Shown: positions 27,490-37,482, counted from the stretch's first letter. The stretch: 64,000 nucleotides of DNA from Bacteroidota bacterium (GCA_016706865.1 JADJIS010000003.1:1922001-1986000), one strand, 5' to 3'. Translations and numbers: made by a program. Notes: generated by a model from the sequence alone, not told the origin.

Positions 27490-28660
27490 ATTTCCCTGCC
27501 ACCTCCATAGTATCAACGCTCAAACTATCCAATATTATAACTCCGGAATCTCCCTTAACCTCTGCACCTTCTGTATATAAATTTCCTTGTGGTGCTTTAG
27601 GGTTTGGAGGATTTGTTCCGTGCAGTGATTTAATATAATTTGAAACTTCAAACATTTGTTTTGCTGTTAAAATTTCTTTCCAACTCGCCATACCTTTAGA
27701 AGGTACACCTTCGGATACTGTTCTGAAAAGATCATTTATTTTTCCACCATGTATCCAATAATCATCGGTAAAATTCGGACCTACATTTCCTTCTCCGAAA
27801 TTTCCATGACAGGTAACACAATATTGAGTGAAGGTGTTTTTACCGTTGGATAAAACGGAAGGATCGGTAGATAAAATCACAGAGTTCTCATCATAATTTG
27901 CCGAAGCGCTTTCCAAATATGCAGCGAGTTCAATTTTTGCTTTTTCCACTTCAATTACATATTCCTCCTCCTGACGCAAACCGTTACCAATATCATATTT
28001 CCATAAATAGACAATTGCAAAAATTATAGTTCCAATAAATATATATTGAAGCCATGGCGGCATTCCATTATCCAATTCCTGAATACCATCATATTCATGA
28101 TCAGATAAGATCATTTCATCTTCCCGTTCTATCGGAACTTTATAATTCCATTTTGTCCATGTGCGCGCCAACCAGGTTTCATATTTCACACCTGGAGCCG
28201 CCTGTAATTTTTCTTTACGTGAAAGTTGCACCAGCATCAGAGTCAAATATGCTATTGTACAAATTTCAATTGCAATTAAAATATACAGCGGAAGATAAAC
28301 ACTTGTCCAGATACTTTCTTTTGCTGTTTCCACCGGAGCAAGGCTTGTAGCCTGCGCCAGCACATCATTTGGGACAACTAACAGACCTGCACCAATTAAT
28401 AAAAGTATCAAGTTAGCAGAAGGTTTATTTTTATCATCCACCTTTTTTTTCCCGCTCCAGATCACAACTTCTGTAAGTGCATATATTACGTAGAATAATA
28501 TTGCTGCAACAGCAATTAATATCCAAAAAGTAACATCATCCATGTACCAATTTTTATCAGGAGCTTCGGTTGATACTGCCCATACAGGTGAAGCAAATAA
28601 AATGGAAATAATGGCTAAAATTATTTTATTTTTCAAGGCGTAGTTTTTCATCACAATCAT
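27488..28660 (-). CDS. ccoP: cbb3 oxidase subunit III, c-type cytochrome CcoP
   Basis: This 390-residue protein has an N-terminal hydrophobic region with about three to four helices, longer than the single helix of proteobacterial CcoP. It also has the FixP-type segment EYDGIQELDNGMPPW (about 189-203) preceding a helix, and one heme c site CVTCH (C281, C284, H285) with a candidate Met ligand in KGMASW. Classical CcoP has two hemes; only one CxxCH is present here, a common Bacteroidota form. It passes electrons to CcoO. An internal ATG at 28651 is an alternative start. Confidence 0.93.
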   Translation of the reverse strand: MIVMKNYALKNKIILAIISILFASPVWAVSTEAPDKNWYMDDVTFWILIAVAAILFYVIYALTEVVIWSGKKKVDDKNKPSANLILLLIGAGLLVVPNDVLAQATSLAPVETAKESIWTSVYLPLYILIAIEICTIAYLTLMLVQLSRKEKLQAAPGVKYETWLARTWTKWNYKVPIEREDEMILSDHEYDGIQELDNGMPPWLQYIFIGTIIFAIVYLWKYDIGNGLRQEEEYVIEVEKAKIELAAYLESASANYDENSVILSTDPSVLSNGKNTFTQYCVTCHGNFGEGNVGPNFTDDYWIHGGKINDLFRTVSEGVPSKGMASWKEILTAKQMFEVSNYIKSLHGTNPPNPKAPQGNLYTEGAEVKGDSGVIILDSLSVDTMEVAGK

Positions 28661-28673
28661 TTTAGTTAATGAT

Positions 28674-28847
28674 TTAATTGGTTTTATTATTATCGAGAGG
28701 AATATTTTTCAGTTCTTCAATTTCTGTTTTATCCATGCGTTTCACACGCAGAAATAATATCAGAAAAAAAGCAAAGAACATGATCAATGAAATTATCGGG
28801 TAAATACTCACTCCTTCGATACTTGATAAATAATGCATGAAATTCAT
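28674..28847 (-). CDS. ccoQ: CcoQ/FixQ-like small membrane subunit
   Basis: A 57-residue ORF runs from ATG (28845-28847) to TAA (28674-28676). It has one membrane helix (SIYPIISLIMFFAFFLILFL) followed by RVKRMDK and an acidic tail (TEIEELKNIPLD). Topology, size, and place between ccoNO (5 bp upstream) and ccoP (13 bp downstream) match CcoQ (FixQ), which stabilises the cbb3 complex. The low-complexity sequence makes homology weak, but the operon position is strong evidence. Confidence 0.85.
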   Translation of the reverse strand: MNFMHYLSSIEGVSIYPIISLIMFFAFFLILFLRVKRMDKTEIEELKNIPLDNNKTN

Positions 28848-28852
28848 AACAC

Positions 28853-30997
28853 TTATTTTTGGGTTTGTTGTTGAGATGTTGTTTCTGTATTTATATCTTT
28901 TCCTAATCGCTGCAGATATGCTATAAGTGCAACTATTTCCATATTACTTGCAGTTTCAATTCCGTCTTTGCGCAAACTTTCTGCTATAATATCAGCCTGG
29001 ATCATAAGGTCATTATTAGCGATCTCCTCATAACCTTCCGGATATGGCACACCTAATTTCTGCATCACTTTTATCTTCGCTCTTGTGGTTGTGGTATCCA
29101 ATTCATTTACATGCATCCATTTATATGAAGGCATAATACTTCCCGTTGAAACTGATTGCGGATCAAGCATATGCATATAATGCCAGCTATCCGGTTTTTT
29201 CAATACACCAACTCCTTCACGCGCAAGATCCGGTCCCGTTCTTTTTGATCCCCATTGGAATGGATGATCATAAACAAATTCACCTGCTTTGGAATATTCG
29301 CCATATCGAACCACCTCATCTCTGAATGGTCGCACCATTTGCGAATGGCACACATAACATCCCTCCCTCACATAAATATCTCTTCCCTGCAATTCCAGTG
29401 GAGTATAAGGTTGCACACTTGCTATAGTTGGAACATTTGATTTTACTAAAAAGGTTGGAATTAATTCCACTATACCACCAATTAATACAATCAATAATGC
29501 AAGTACCATCATTTGAACAGGTCTTCTTTCAATTGCGCGATGCCAGAATTCACCTTTGTGCACTTTAATTACTTTCGGCATATCAGGAACTTCCACATCT
29601 TCATTATTTGCGAACTTTCCTTGTTTAGCTGTTTTAATTAAATTGTATGTCATTATTATTACACCAATTAAATAGAGAGTACCTCCTATCGAGCGCAATG
29701 CATACATTCCTTTTAATTGTGTACTTGTTTCCAGAAACGAATAAGTTAATTGTCCTTCCGGATTAAAATCTTTCCACATTAATGCTTGTGCAAATCCTCC
29801 CCAATACATTGGAACAGCATAAATTAATATACCGAGTGTTCCTATCCAGAAGTGAAAATTCGCAAGCGATTTTGAATATAATTCTGTTTTCCACATGCGC
29901 GGAATTAACCAATATAAAATACCGAATGTTAGAAATCCATTCCATCCCAATGCGCCAACGTGAACGTGTGCAACAATCCAGTCGGTAAAGTGCGCAATGG
30001 CATTTACGTTTTTAAGTGATAACAATGGCCCCTCTAAAGTTGCCATACCATAACATGTAACAGCAACCACCATAAATTTCAAAACAACATCGTCGCGCAC
30101 CTTGTCCCATGCACCTCTCAGCGTTAATAATCCATTTACCATTCCACCCCAGGAAGGTGCAATTAACATGATGGAAAATGCAGTTCCAAGTGTTTGTGCC
30201 CAATGTGGCAATGCAGTATATAATAAATGGTGAGGACCTGCCCAGATATATAAAAATATTAAGGTCCAGAAATGTACTATAGATAATTTATAAGAATAAA
30301 CCGGACGATTTGCTGCCTTAGGTAAAAAATAATACATTAATCCTAAGTATGGAGTTGTAAGAAAAAATGCAACTGCATTATGTCCGTACCACCACTGCAC
30401 CAAAGCATCCTGCACACCTGCATACATCGAATAACTTTTTGTTAGCGATATCGGAATTTCCATGGAGTTAACAATATGCAACATTGCAACCGTAACGAAT
30501 GTGGCAATATAAAACCAGATACCAACATAAATATGTCGTTCTCTTCTTTTAATAATGGTGCCCATCATATTAATTCCGAATGCAACCCACATTAATGCAA
30601 TTAAAATATCCAATGGCCATTCTAATTCTGCATATTCTTTAGAAGTGGTGTATCCCATCGACAGCGACAATGCAGCCAATACAATAATTAATTGCCATCC
30701 CCAAAAATGTATTTTGCCCAGCAGATCGCTGAACATTCGTGTTTTACATAAACGTTGAAGCGAATAATATACTCCCATAAAAATTCCGTTTCCAACAAAT
30801 GCAAAAATCACTGCATTGGTATGTATTGGTCGGTCGCGACTAAATGTAATTTGTGGTATTCCCATATTTAATTTCGGGAAAACCAATTCAAGTGCGATCC
30901 ATAATCCTACGGACATTCCAATTAATCCCCAGAATACCGTGGCAATTGCAAATTGTTTTACAATTTTATTGTCGTAACTCACCTTTACGAGATCCAT
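28853..30997 (-). CDS. ccoNO: Fused cbb3 oxidase subunits I and II (CcoN-CcoO)
   Basis: This 714-residue fusion is typical of Bacteroidota. Residues 1 to about 460 are CcoN, the heme-copper catalytic subunit with about 12-14 helices: the low-spin heme ligand region DRPIHTNAV (H59), WWYGHNAVAF (H205, CuB), GPHHLLY (H255/H256, CuB) and VAHVHVG (H344/H346, hemes). Residues about 500-714 are CcoO with one helix and heme c motif CYVCH (C547, C550, H551) in the conserved REGCYVCHSQMVRPF. The enzyme reduces O2 at low concentrations and pumps protons. It follows ccoS by 3 bp. Confidence 0.98.
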   Translation of the reverse strand: MDLVKVSYDNKIVKQFAIATVFWGLIGMSVGLWIALELVFPKLNMGIPQITFSRDRPIHTNAVIFAFVGNGIFMGVYYSLQRLCKTRMFSDLLGKIHFWGWQLIIVLAALSLSMGYTTSKEYAELEWPLDILIALMWVAFGINMMGTIIKRRERHIYVGIWFYIATFVTVAMLHIVNSMEIPISLTKSYSMYAGVQDALVQWWYGHNAVAFFLTTPYLGLMYYFLPKAANRPVYSYKLSIVHFWTLIFLYIWAGPHHLLYTALPHWAQTLGTAFSIMLIAPSWGGMVNGLLTLRGAWDKVRDDVVLKFMVVAVTCYGMATLEGPLLSLKNVNAIAHFTDWIVAHVHVGALGWNGFLTFGILYWLIPRMWKTELYSKSLANFHFWIGTLGILIYAVPMYWGGFAQALMWKDFNPEGQLTYSFLETSTQLKGMYALRSIGGTLYLIGVIIMTYNLIKTAKQGKFANNEDVEVPDMPKVIKVHKGEFWHRAIERRPVQMMVLALLIVLIGGIVELIPTFLVKSNVPTIASVQPYTPLELQGRDIYVREGCYVCHSQMVRPFRDEVVRYGEYSKAGEFVYDHPFQWGSKRTGPDLAREGVGVLKKPDSWHYMHMLDPQSVSTGSIMPSYKWMHVNELDTTTTRAKIKVMQKLGVPYPEGYEEIANNDLMIQADIIAESLRKDGIETASNMEIVALIAYLQRLGKDINTETTSQQQTQK

Positions 30998-31000
30998 AAT

Positions 31001-31180
31001 TTATTTTTTTTTAGTTGTGGAATTAGGTTTATCAATTATTTTTTCATCGTCAAAAAGAATGCGAACACCGGGAGTATAATCATCTTCAAATTGCCCTGTT
31101 CTCACCGACCAGATAAATGCAAAAAGGAATCCGCCAGCCACCAGAACACCTGCACCAATAAGTAGAATTATTACTTCCAT
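31001..31180 (-). CDS. ccoS: cbb3 oxidase maturation protein CcoS
   Basis: A 59-residue ORF opens the operon. MEVIILLIGAGVLVAGGFLF is a single membrane helix; it is followed by AFIWSVRTGQFEDDYTPGVR, which matches the CcoS signature (W.v..GQFdD...P..RiL), and by ILFDD and a Lys-rich tail. CcoS is required for insertion of heme and copper into CcoN. The stop is 3 bp before the ccoNO start. A perfect FNR/CRP-type palindrome lies 60-77 bp upstream of its start. Confidence 0.93.
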   Translation of the reverse strand: MEVIILLIGAGVLVAGGFLFAFIWSVRTGQFEDDYTPGVRILFDDEKIIDKPNSTTKKK

Positions 31181-31239
31181 AATCGAACGCTAAGTTGAGG
31201 AGCGCAGGTTTTTCGTAGAATGATATAATTCAAACCAAA

Positions 31240-31257
31240 AGGTGATTTAAATCACCT
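31240..31257. promoter_or_regulatory. FNR/CRP-family operator upstream of the cco operon
   Basis: AGGTGATTTAAATCACCT is a perfect 18-bp palindrome containing TGAT-N4-ATCA, the core of the FNR consensus (TTGAT-N4-ATCAA). It lies 60 bp upstream of the ccoS ATG. Similar sites (TGAYTTAWATCA core) precede ccoI and tnaA at similar distances. Control by oxygen or nitric oxide through an FNR/CRP-type activator is inferred; the regulator gene is not in the window. Confidence 0.75.
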
Positions 31258-31299
31258 GGAATAACTTGGTAAAATAAAATTATACCATAAATAAAATAA

Positions 31300-31680
31300 T
31301 TTGGAGCTCGATCCTCGTCGTTCTCCCCTCACCGCGCCCCTGCCCTACGCTGCAACCCCGCGGGTTAACAGTTTGAGTGGAGGTACCACAATTACCAAAT
31401 TGACAATTACCAAATTAACAACTGCACTTCCCTCGCGGGGGTTTCCGCTGCGGTCAGGGCTAGAAAAAACCTTTCGCAATTTTTACGGGGCTGTTCAAAA
31501 GAACAGCCGCGTCACCGAGAACAAAGTCGTACTATTTTTAATTGGAATCGTGATTGGCATTTTTAATATGCCATCCCTACGGGATTTACATTTTAAGGTT
31601 ATCACTGCTTTTACCGATATTTCATCCCTATCGGGACTTGTTCCAATCCTATTTTGATAAATCCATAATATCTAAATTAT
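31300..31680. repeat. Non-coding, GC-richer intergenic repeats between ccoS and the TonB locus
   Basis: This stretch between divergent units has no convincing gene; a frame from 31301 to 31657 translates repeats. It holds ACCAAATTGACAATTACCAAATTAAC phrases, a GGCTGTTC-AAAA-GAACAGCC hairpin (31489-31508) and paired CATCCCTACGGGATTT / CATCCCTATCGGGACTT phrases (about 31571-31640). Base composition at 31310-31460 is clearly more GC-rich than surrounding genes. Confidence 0.7.
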
Positions 31681-31693
31681 CGTAAATGGTGTC

Positions 31694-32113
31694 GTGCAGT
31701 CAGCAAATACCATACAATCCAAACGAGAGAGTACTTCCATACTCCTTCTGCTTATTGTATTCCTTTCCTTGCTGCGACCCGTTTCTCCGTTTATAGCGGA
31801 TGGTATCGGACATACCTTTTTTAGTGAAAGTCACCATTCCAAATTGCACCAAAACGGATATGATCACATTGATGCCGATCTGCAAAAGTTGGCGACATCC
31901 GATCAAACTGAAACCGGTAAAGTGCCTGTTTCCACTTTTTCTATTGAAACTGCCTTTACTTTTATTTCGGAAATACCGCAGTTTTTAACCTTTCAAAATA
32001 GCACTATAATTATATATCAACAACCCTTAGGCAGTCTTAGAGAACTATCTGCCAAACCTGAAATCCAACCTCCGGATCTTACATTTGTTTCTTTGTCCCA
32101 GTACGCTTCTTAG
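31694..32113 (+). CDS. Small secreted His-rich protein preceding a TonB receptor
   Basis: From a GTG at 31694 the frame gives 139 residues: a hydrophobic signal/anchor segment (SILLLLIVFLSLLRPVSPF), a His-rich stretch ESHHSKLHQNGYDHIDAD, and a C-terminal EIQPPDLTF. Small exported proteins with His residues and a Pro-Pro tail often precede TonB receptors in Bacteroidota and are suspected to bind metals. No ATG is available in frame, so start and reality of the gene are moderately uncertain. A strong hairpin follows 65 bp after its stop. Confidence 0.55.
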   Translation: MQSANTIQSKRESTSILLLLIVFLSLLRPVSPFIADGIGHTFFSESHHSKLHQNGYDHIDADLQKLATSDQTETGKVPVSTFSIETAFTFISEIPQFLTFQNSTIIIYQQPLGSLRELSAKPEIQPPDLTFVSLSQYAS

Positions 32114-32177
32114 TTTTATGTAATAGCATAACAAAAGGTTAGAAAAGCAGACAAAGAAATATTCTAAAAATATTTTT

Positions 32178-32205
32178 CAGACTGTAATACAATTATTACA
32201 GTCTG
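32178..32205 (+). terminator. Perfect 12-bp stem-loop between the small secreted gene and the TonB receptor
   Basis: CAGACTGTAATA-CAAT-TATTACAGTCTG is a perfect inverted repeat with a 4-nt loop, followed by a pyrimidine-rich run ending TTTTCTTTTTT. It is 33 bp before the receptor's ATG. It may be a terminator of the upstream gene, a leaky attenuator controlling receptor expression, or a repressor operator. Confidence 0.6.
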
Positions 32206-32238
32206 ATCTTTCTCTTTTCTTTTTTAAATATATTTGTT

Positions 32239-34503
32239 ATGAAACCACTTTACCACTATAAAGTAATATTATTAATATTAATTTTAACCTTAACGCAATT
32301 TGCAAACGCCCACAACGGAACCATTCAAGGTTATGTAAACGACAGCGAAAATTCAGCTGCTATTGAAGGTGCACTAGTAGAATTAGTAGAAACAAAAACC
32401 ACAACAATTACCAACCAATTTGGTTTATATACTTTTACGGATCTGCCCGAGGGAAATTATACCATCTCCATTAGTTCGCTCGGATTTAAAACAGTAACAG
32501 AAAGTGTTAGTGTAAATAATACACGAACTACTGAAATAAGATCTATACTGGAACAAACACCTATCGAATTAACAGCAGTAACCATTCAAAATAAAAATCA
32601 AAGTGGGAATAATACAGTTACTGCTTTAGATATAAAATTAAGACCCACAGAAAATGCACAGGATATTCTGCGTCTCGTACCAGGCTTATTTATTGCGCAA
32701 CACGCCGGTGGTGGAAAAGCAGAACAAATATTTTTACGTGGATTTGATATAGATCACGGAACGGATATAAGTGTAAATGTGGATGGCATTCCGGTAAACA
32801 TGGTAAGTCACGCACACGGTCAGGGATATGCAGATCTTCATTTTGTAATTCCGGAAACCATTAATTCCTTCGATTTCGAAAAGGGTCCTTATAATGCACA
32901 ATATGGTGATTTTACCACTGCAGCTTTCGTCAATTTTAAAACTGCGAATAACATAGACAAAAGTATGTTAAAAGTAAGTGCAGGGCAATACAATACAGCT
33001 CGCACTTTATTAATGCTCGATCTTTTAGATAATACTAAATCTCAATCCGCTTATGTTGCTGGTGAATATTATATTTCTGATGGTCCTTTTACAAGTCCCC
33101 AGGATTTTGTGCGTTTAAATTTATTTGGAAAATACCATACGAAAATAAGTGATGATAAAATTTTATCCATTACCCTTTCCACTTTTAAAAGTCAGTGGAA
33201 TGCCTCCGGCCAAATTCCTTTACGTGCTATCGAATCAGGAGAGATCGACAGATTTGGTGCCATTGATGATACCGAAGGTGGATTTACGGGAAGAACAAAT
33301 GTAAATTTTGAATTTACCAAACTCCTTAACAATAAAAGCAGCTTCAAAAATCAATTTTATTACAGTCGCTACAACTTTGAATTGTATTCCAATTTTACAT
33401 TCTTCTTAGAGGACAGCATCAATGGTGATATGATTAAACAAAAAGAAAAACGCAATATTTATGGTTATAATAGTATTTACAGTAATGACGGAATAATTGG
33501 TTCCATAAAAGTTAATTCAAAAATAGGTTTTGGGTTGCGTTACGATCAGGTTATGGAAAATGAATTATCGCATGTAAAAAACAGAGCAATTTTATTGGAT
33601 CGTTTAGCTTACGGAAATATTTATCAGACCAACGCAAATGTTTTTATTAGTGAAACATTTCAGCTCTCCAAAAAATTATCGGTAAATGCAGCTGCAAGAA
33701 TCGACTTCTTTAATTTTAGTTACGACGATCTTATGGACAGCATTTATAATTATACCAGTGTGGATGATAATATTGCTACTTATAAATTAAATTTTGATTA
33801 TCAGTTAAGTCAAAATGCATTGGTATACTTACACAACGGCAAAGGATTTCACTCGAACGATACCAGAGTTGTAACTGCCCAAAATGCAATACAGACGTTG
33901 CCTGCAGCCTATGGTTCTGATCTTGGAATAAAATTTAAACCTTACAAAAATCTGATACTCAATCCTGCAGTTTGGATATTATATCTGGATCAGGAATTTG
34001 TTTATGTTGGTGATGCTGCAGTGGTGGAAGCGGGTGGAAAAACTTTGCGCAAAGGTTTTGATCTTAGTGCGCGCTTACAAATTACCAATTGGTTATTTTT
34101 AGATGGTGATATCAATTACACTCTGGCAGAAGCAATTGGCGAACCTGAAAATGCAAATTTTATTCCACTTGCACCTGATCTTACATCTATCGGAGGTATC
34201 ACATTTAAATTAAAATCCGGAATTAACGGAAGTTTCCGTTATCGCTACATGGATGACCGCCCTGCAAATGAAGATGGTTCTGTAATTGCAGAAGGATATT
34301 TGGTGAATGATGTTGTAATTAATTATACGCAGAAGAAATATGAATTTGGTATCGAAATTCAGAACTTATTTAATGTTGAATGGAATGAGGCACAATTTGA
34401 TACGGAATCGAGATTGCAGTTTGAACCGGAGGCAGTGAGTGAGTTGCATTTTACGCCGGGAACGCCGTTTTTTGTGAAGGGGAGTTTGAGTTACTACTTC
34501 TGA
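32239..34503 (+). CDS. TonB-dependent outer-membrane receptor with carboxypeptidase-regulatory-like N-terminal domain
   Basis: This 754-residue receptor has a signal peptide (to about residue 24, ANA-HNG), a CarboxypepD_reg-like beta domain (GTIQGYVNDSENSAAIEGAL to about 110), a plug (about 130-240) with VPGLFIAQHAGGGKAEQIFLRG split by family motifs, and a 22-strand barrel ending in SLSYYF with a terminal Phe. The plug includes VSHAHGQGYADLHF, unusually His-rich. It should take up a ligand across the outer membrane using TonB energy. Location between the cco operon and ccoI, plus the His-rich features, suggest a metal such as copper; this is inference. Confidence 0.9.
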   Translation: MKPLYHYKVILLILILTLTQFANAHNGTIQGYVNDSENSAAIEGALVELVETKTTTITNQFGLYTFTDLPEGNYTISISSLGFKTVTESVSVNNTRTTEIRSILEQTPIELTAVTIQNKNQSGNNTVTALDIKLRPTENAQDILRLVPGLFIAQHAGGGKAEQIFLRGFDIDHGTDISVNVDGIPVNMVSHAHGQGYADLHFVIPETINSFDFEKGPYNAQYGDFTTAAFVNFKTANNIDKSMLKVSAGQYNTARTLLMLDLLDNTKSQSAYVAGEYYISDGPFTSPQDFVRLNLFGKYHTKISDDKILSITLSTFKSQWNASGQIPLRAIESGEIDRFGAIDDTEGGFTGRTNVNFEFTKLLNNKSSFKNQFYYSRYNFELYSNFTFFLEDSINGDMIKQKEKRNIYGYNSIYSNDGIIGSIKVNSKIGFGLRYDQVMENELSHVKNRAILLDRLAYGNIYQTNANVFISETFQLSKKLSVNAAARIDFFNFSYDDLMDSIYNYTSVDDNIATYKLNFDYQLSQNALVYLHNGKGFHSNDTRVVTAQNAIQTLPAAYGSDLGIKFKPYKNLILNPAVWILYLDQEFVYVGDAAVVEAGGKTLRKGFDLSARLQITNWLFLDGDINYTLAEAIGEPENANFIPLAPDLTSIGGITFKLKSGINGSFRYRYMDDRPANEDGSVIAEGYLVNDVVINYTQKKYEFGIEIQNLFNVEWNEAQFDTESRLQFEPEAVSELHFTPGTPFFVKGSLSYYF

Positions 34504-35037
34504 TTTTGAGTGGGAATAGTCGGGAGTAAAATCACCGGTTGACGAGGAGCAATCACATATCGTGAATCGTCAATCGTGAGGCGTGAGTCCGGTAGATGAA
34601 ACATTGGAGCTATTTATTCAGGCATTAAACTTATAGTCGCAGTGAAGCATTTTCGTGAATCGTCAATCGTCAATCGTGAATCCGTTCCTGCGAGGATTGA
34701 AACTTTTCGTTTAACCTAAATCTTAGGGCTGGATTGGAGCTTTCTCACTACTCCCTACTCACCACTCACCCAGAGTCAGGAGTCATTAGTCAGTAGTAAA
34801 TGCATTCGGCTTACGAGGATCAAACTCATAACTCATAACTCATAACTCATTTTCGTTAATCGTGAATAGGAGGCTCGGTGAATTGAAGTTCCATTTACAA
34901 ATGAGTAATGAGTTATGAGTAATGAGTTTACTTCGATTAGGGAGGATAATTTGATTTCTCCCTTTAAGTACATTTCGGAGGATAAAATATTCGGTAATCG
35001 ACTACCATACTCATTACTCATAACTCATTACTCATTT
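34504..35037. repeat. Phrase-repeat intergenic region (CGTGAATCGTCAATCG and ACTCATAACTCAT families)
   Basis: No gene is visible in 34504-35017. CGTGAATCGTCAATCGTGAG phrases occur at 34561-34590 and 34653-34682 (also at 27.03 and 27.3 kb). ACTCATAACTCATAACTCAT phrases occur at 34824-34851, inverted at 34901-34930, and at 35009-35037. The last copy overlaps the 3' end of ccoI and supplies its final codons MSNEL and stop. TAGTCAGTAGT phrases lie near 34790. Confidence 0.9.
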
Positions 35038-37434
35038 TCCCAAACATCCTCATCGCCACCAACGTTGTCATTCCTGTTGTAAAGGAGACAATGGTAATTG
35101 TGCTCAATGGCATTAAAATAGCTGCTACAACGGGTGATAAAAGGCCTTGGAGGGCAAAATAGAGGCCAACGATATTGTATAATATGGAAAGAATAAAACT
35201 TCCGATTATTATTTGTTTGCTTCTTTTTGCAAAGGAAAATAATTTGTGAAGATTTATTAGTTGATCTGCATCCAAAACGATATCACTTGCGGGAGTAAAA
35301 TTTAAGCCTTGGGAAACTGCTACACCGGTATCACTTTGTTGCAATGCGCCTGCATCATTTAATCCGTCGCCGAGCATCATTACGTTGTTGTGGTGTTGGC
35401 GAAGATTTTTAATGAATTTTAATTTATCGTGTGGCGATTGATTAAAAAATAAATGATCCTTTTCAAAATAATTGCTCAGTATGTTTATATCTCCATCATT
35501 ATCTCCACTCAGGACAAAAATTTTATACTTTGAACTCAGTTTTTTGATCAAGGGTTCTAATCCGGAACGATATTTATTTTGAAAATTAAATTTTCCAACC
35601 ACTATTTCGTTTATAGAAATATAAGAAACTCCTTGATCAGCTTCTCCAACTTTTTTTATGCCATTGAATCGGGCTGATCCGATCTTTATTTTTTGACCAT
35701 TCACCATTCCCTGCGCTCCCTTTCCTATTATCTCTTCAAAATGGGTGACAGAATAAACCGCATTTCTTCCAAAATAATTTTTTATTGCCTTACTGTATGG
35801 ATGAACTGATTGTGCTGCGAGTGAAACTATCATATCCTTTTCCTCCTGACTTAACATCTCCCCTTCAAATTCGGTGGATGCTGTATCCGATTTGGTAAGT
35901 GTACCGGTCTTATCAAAAACAAGGGTATTTACTTTTGTAAGTTTTTCAATTACAAATGCATTTTTCAAATAAATTCCAAATTTTCCGAAATAACGAATTG
36001 CATTGCCATTGGTAAATGTTGCTGACAATAATAATGCACATGGACAAGCCACTATCATTGGAGTTATTAAGGCATCCATGGCACGATGGGCATCACCCTG
36101 AATTAACCAATAAATAAATGCAAGGGTTGACACTACTAAAACGATTACTGCAAAATATCGTCCCAACACATGCACAAATGATTGTTTATCACTTGATCTA
36201 TCATTGTTATCCGCATTATTCCACAATTGAGTGAGGTAACTTTGTGAAACTTCTTTTATCACTTTCAATTTAATTGCAGCACCAATTTGTTTTCCGCCGG
36301 CGTAAATGAGTTCGCTGATATTTTTTGTAACGGGTTCTGCTTCACCGGTAACAAAACTATAATCAATATTTCCTTTTCCATTTATCAATATCGCATCAGC
36401 CGGAATAAGTTCGTGATTTCGCACCAATAAAATATCTCCTTCTTTAACTTCCGAAAGTGGCATCTGCTCTTCCTTATCCTCCTTAATTACAGAAACGGAA
36501 AGCGGAAAATAAGATTTATAATTCCTTTCAAAAGAAATGGTTCTATAGGTCATATTCTGAAAATATCTTCCCACCAGCATAAAAAAAACAATGCCTGTCA
36601 TAGAGTCGAAATATCCAGCTTCTTTTTCAATAAAAACAGCGTATAAACTCCGCGCAAAGGTTAAAATAATTGCCAATGCAATAGGGACATCAATATTTAA
36701 AAATCTATTTTTCAGACTTTTTAACGAAGAAATATAAAATTCGTTAGCACAATAAAAAAATACCGGCAACGCCAGAAATAATGATAAATATCTAAGTGTT
36801 AAATTGAGATTTTCGTCCTGCACCTCTCCTCCTGCAAAATATTCGGGAAAGGCCATTAACATAATATTGCCAAAAGCAAAACCGGCAATACCAATTTTTA
36901 TAAGTGCAGTCCTATTATTTGTTTTGCCTTGTTTTTTTTCTACGTCCTGCAAACTCAACAACGGTTCATATCCAACGGCATCCAATAATTCGGCAACTTT
37001 GCTAAGTTGTATTTCATTTTCATCATAAATGATACTTATTTCCTTTTTCGGAAAATCAACTCTTGATTGAATTATTGCTGGATTTAATTTATGTAAATGT
37101 TCCAATAACCAGATACAGGAACTGCAATGCATAACGGGTAAATAAAATGTAACATGTGTTTGTTGCCCGTCGGTAAACCGTATGAAGGATCTTTTGTTTC
37201 ACTTCTATCGAGCACGGCATATTTATTAAATACTACTTTATTTCTTTGTGTAATTCCCGGATGTTTGGAAATATCATAATAGTTGCAGAGATCATTTTCA
37301 TTTAATATTTCATACACTGTTTTACACCCAAAACAGCAGAAATATTTCTCCTCTATATGAAATTCCTCATCCGGACACACATCACCGCAGTGGTAACAAT
37401 TAATTTTTGCAGATACCGGTTTTGCAATAGGCAT
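35018..37434 (-). pseudogene. ccoI: Copper-exporting P-type ATPase CcoI, interrupted by one frameshift
   Basis: CcoI loads copper for cbb3 oxidase. The 5' frame (from 37434) has the Bacteroidota N-terminal cysteine domain (CYHCGDVC, CCFGC). The 3' frame (704 residues from 37132) has the CxxC metal site (HCSSC), TGEAEPV, ACPCAL metal-transport motif, the phosphorylated Asp in DKTGTLT and GDGLNDAGAL. The frames join at 37187-37191: restoring one T there (GATTCC instead of GATCC) recovers KDSFIRFTDGQQTHVTFYLP and an 805-aa protein of normal length. A sequencing error or a recent mutation are both possible. The last five residues (MSNEL) come from a phrase repeat. Confidence 0.88.
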
Positions 37435-37482
37435 AACAATTGTAGATTGCCGTCAAAGTTAGGCTGGGTGGATATTGCAGAA

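Noticed and set aside
31301..31657. 118-codon plus-strand ORF
   Set aside because: It translates repeated phrases and a hairpin, has no start context and no domain-like pattern.
37084..37200. Programmed frameshift in ccoI
   Set aside because: No slippery heptamer or stimulatory structure at the join, and three more one-base deletions lie nearby in tnaA.
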